A stretch of DNA of 64,000 bases from Hyphomicrobiales bacterium (GTDB taxonomy: Bacteria; Pseudomonadota; Alphaproteobacteria; Rhizobiales; RI-29): contig WGLQ01000027.1 of NCBI GenBank assembly GCA_016125495.1, forward strand, positions 1-64,000. Reading direction: 5' to 3'. Shown in pieces: positions 63,323-64,000 of the stretch. The position numbers and the translations under genes were made by a program. Every line of letters begins with the position of its first letter. The first letter of the stretch is position 1. Under the pieces are notes generated by a model. The model was given only the letters and a program-made list of their open reading frames with translations. It was not told the DNA's origin and searched no databases.

Positions 63323-64000
63323 CGGGGTGACGATGCAGGAGCGCGCGCGTTTGGTGGATGACCCGGCGGATCGCCTCGGCGAGCCCTCCTTGCTGCCGAT
63401 CCGGGTGCGCGGCCTCGCCTTCGAGGCTGGCGGCCGGCGGCTGATCGACGGGCTCGATCTCGAACTCGTGGCTGGCCGCCTCACCGCCATCATGGGACCG
63501 AACGGCGCTGGTAAGAGCCTGTTCCTGCGTCTGCTGCATGGGCTCCTGCGGCCGGCCTCCGGCCGCATCGATTGGGGCACCACGACCGAGGATACCGCTC
63601 CCGAAGTGAACCGGCCGGCCGTCCCGCTCGGCGTCCGCCGCCGCCAGGCCCTCGTCTTCCAGCAACCCGTGCTGTTGCGCCGCTCCGTGGCCGCGAACAT
63701 CGATTTCGTCCTCACCCACGGCGGACCCGAGGCGCTTCGGCTTGCCGACGCGTCCGCTCGCCGGGCCCGCCGCGACGAACTCCTCTCTGAAATCGGGCTG
63801 CTCGAGCGCGCCGGGCAACCGGCGAGGCTGCTTTCCGGAGGTGAGCAGCAGCGGCTCGCGATGGCCCGCGCGCTCGCCGTTTCGCCGGACTTGCTGCTGC
63901 TCGACGAGCCGACCGCCAGCCTCGACCCCCACTCCACCGAAATCATCGAGCGCCTCGTGCGCACCGCCCACCAAGGTGCCACGCGCGTGCTCCTCGTCAC
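63315..64000 (+). CDS. ABC transporter ATP-binding protein, TupC-like (3' end outside window)
   Basis: The visible 228 codons encode an ABC ATPase: Walker A MGPNGAGKSLFLR, Q-loop FQQPVLLRR, signature LLSGGEQQRL and Walker B LLLLDEPTASLDPH. It powers the permease encoded just before it, with which it overlaps 8 bp from ATG 63315; in-frame GTG 63327 and ATG 63333 are alternatives. It pairs with the TupB-like permease, so the substrate is likely tungstate or molybdate. Confidence 0.88.
   Translation, partial: MRDGVTMQERARLVDDPADRLGEPSLLPIRVRGLAFEAGGRRLIDGLDLELVAGRLTAIMGPNGAGKSLFLRLLHGLLRPASGRIDWGTTTEDTAPEVNRPAVPLGVRRRQALVFQQPVLLRRSVAANIDFVLTHGGPEALRLADASARRARRDELLSEIGLLERAGQPARLLSGGEQQRLAMARALAVSPDLLLLDEPTASLDPHSTEIIERLVRTAHQGATRVLLV

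Overview
The window (roughly two-thirds GC by eye) looks like chromosome from an alphaproteobacterium, most likely of the order Hyphomicrobiales (Rhizobiales). The evidence is a housekeeping block near the right end with the gene order typical of that group (murA, DUF2948, hisD, UPF0262, low-molecular-weight phosphatase, infA, maf, yacG), CtrA-like half-sites upstream of Tad pilus genes, and alphaproteobacterial-style methylated-amine and form II CO-dehydrogenase-like gene sets. No insertion sequence, prophage or CRISPR array was seen.

Layout. 1-2.5 kb: Tad/Flp pilus genes (Flp pilin, a lone CpaC-type N-terminal domain protein, two TadE-like pseudopilins). 2.8-6.3 kb: TetR regulator, YdjM-type membrane protein, and a solitary AIPR-family (abortive-infection type) protein. 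6.5-16.7 kb: methylated-amine/one-carbon block. A leftward run reads kbl, tdh, a non-pyrrolysine MttB-type methyltransferase, a DMSP-lyase-like cupin, a FAD/GcvT demethylating dehydrogenase and a deacetylase-family protein; divergent from it are betaine-homocysteine methyltransferase and an arginase-family ureohydrolase. 16.7-20.7 kb: subtilase divergent from an ECF sigma/anti-sigma pair, then prolyl aminopeptidase. 20.7-27.4 kb: solute:sodium symporter with its small DUF4212 partner, a LuxR-type regulator and a symporter-fused hybrid kinase, resembling the CrbS/CrbR acetate-sensing arrangement. 27.6 kb: mscL with a strong terminator.

28.1-33.3 kb holds the most intriguing unit: a leftward operon of a coiled-coil protein, a membrane-spanning OmpA protein whose cytoplasmic part has a predicted longin/roadblock-like pattern, a Ras-like small GTPase, a histidine kinase and, after a 145-bp gap, a receiver-only response regulator. 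The first four are joined by 4-bp overlaps or near-abutting ends. It could couple the cell wall to a GTPase switch and phosphorelay; its function is unknown from sequence. A mirror-ordered tetranucleotide repeat lies just upstream.

33.6-41.2 kb: M24 peptidase, a DNA-binding protein with a molybdate-type binding domain, an MFS transporter, three valine-degradation enzymes and a haloacid dehalogenase-like protein. 41.2-55.7 kb: two acetylpolyamine-amidohydrolase-like proteins (one translationally coupled to a GNAT acetyltransferase) interspersed with a form II aerobic CO-dehydrogenase-like system: XdhC, MocA-like and CoxG on the plus strand, CoxE/CoxD on the minus strand, and structural coxSLM at 52.0-55.7 kb with the AYRGAGR active-site loop. 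55.8-62.0 kb is the housekeeping block, followed by tRNA-Thr(GGT) and a TupB/TupC-like oxyanion ABC transporter cut by the window end. Molybdenum/tungsten handling (regulator, transporter, cofactor insertion, CoxL) recurs across the right half.
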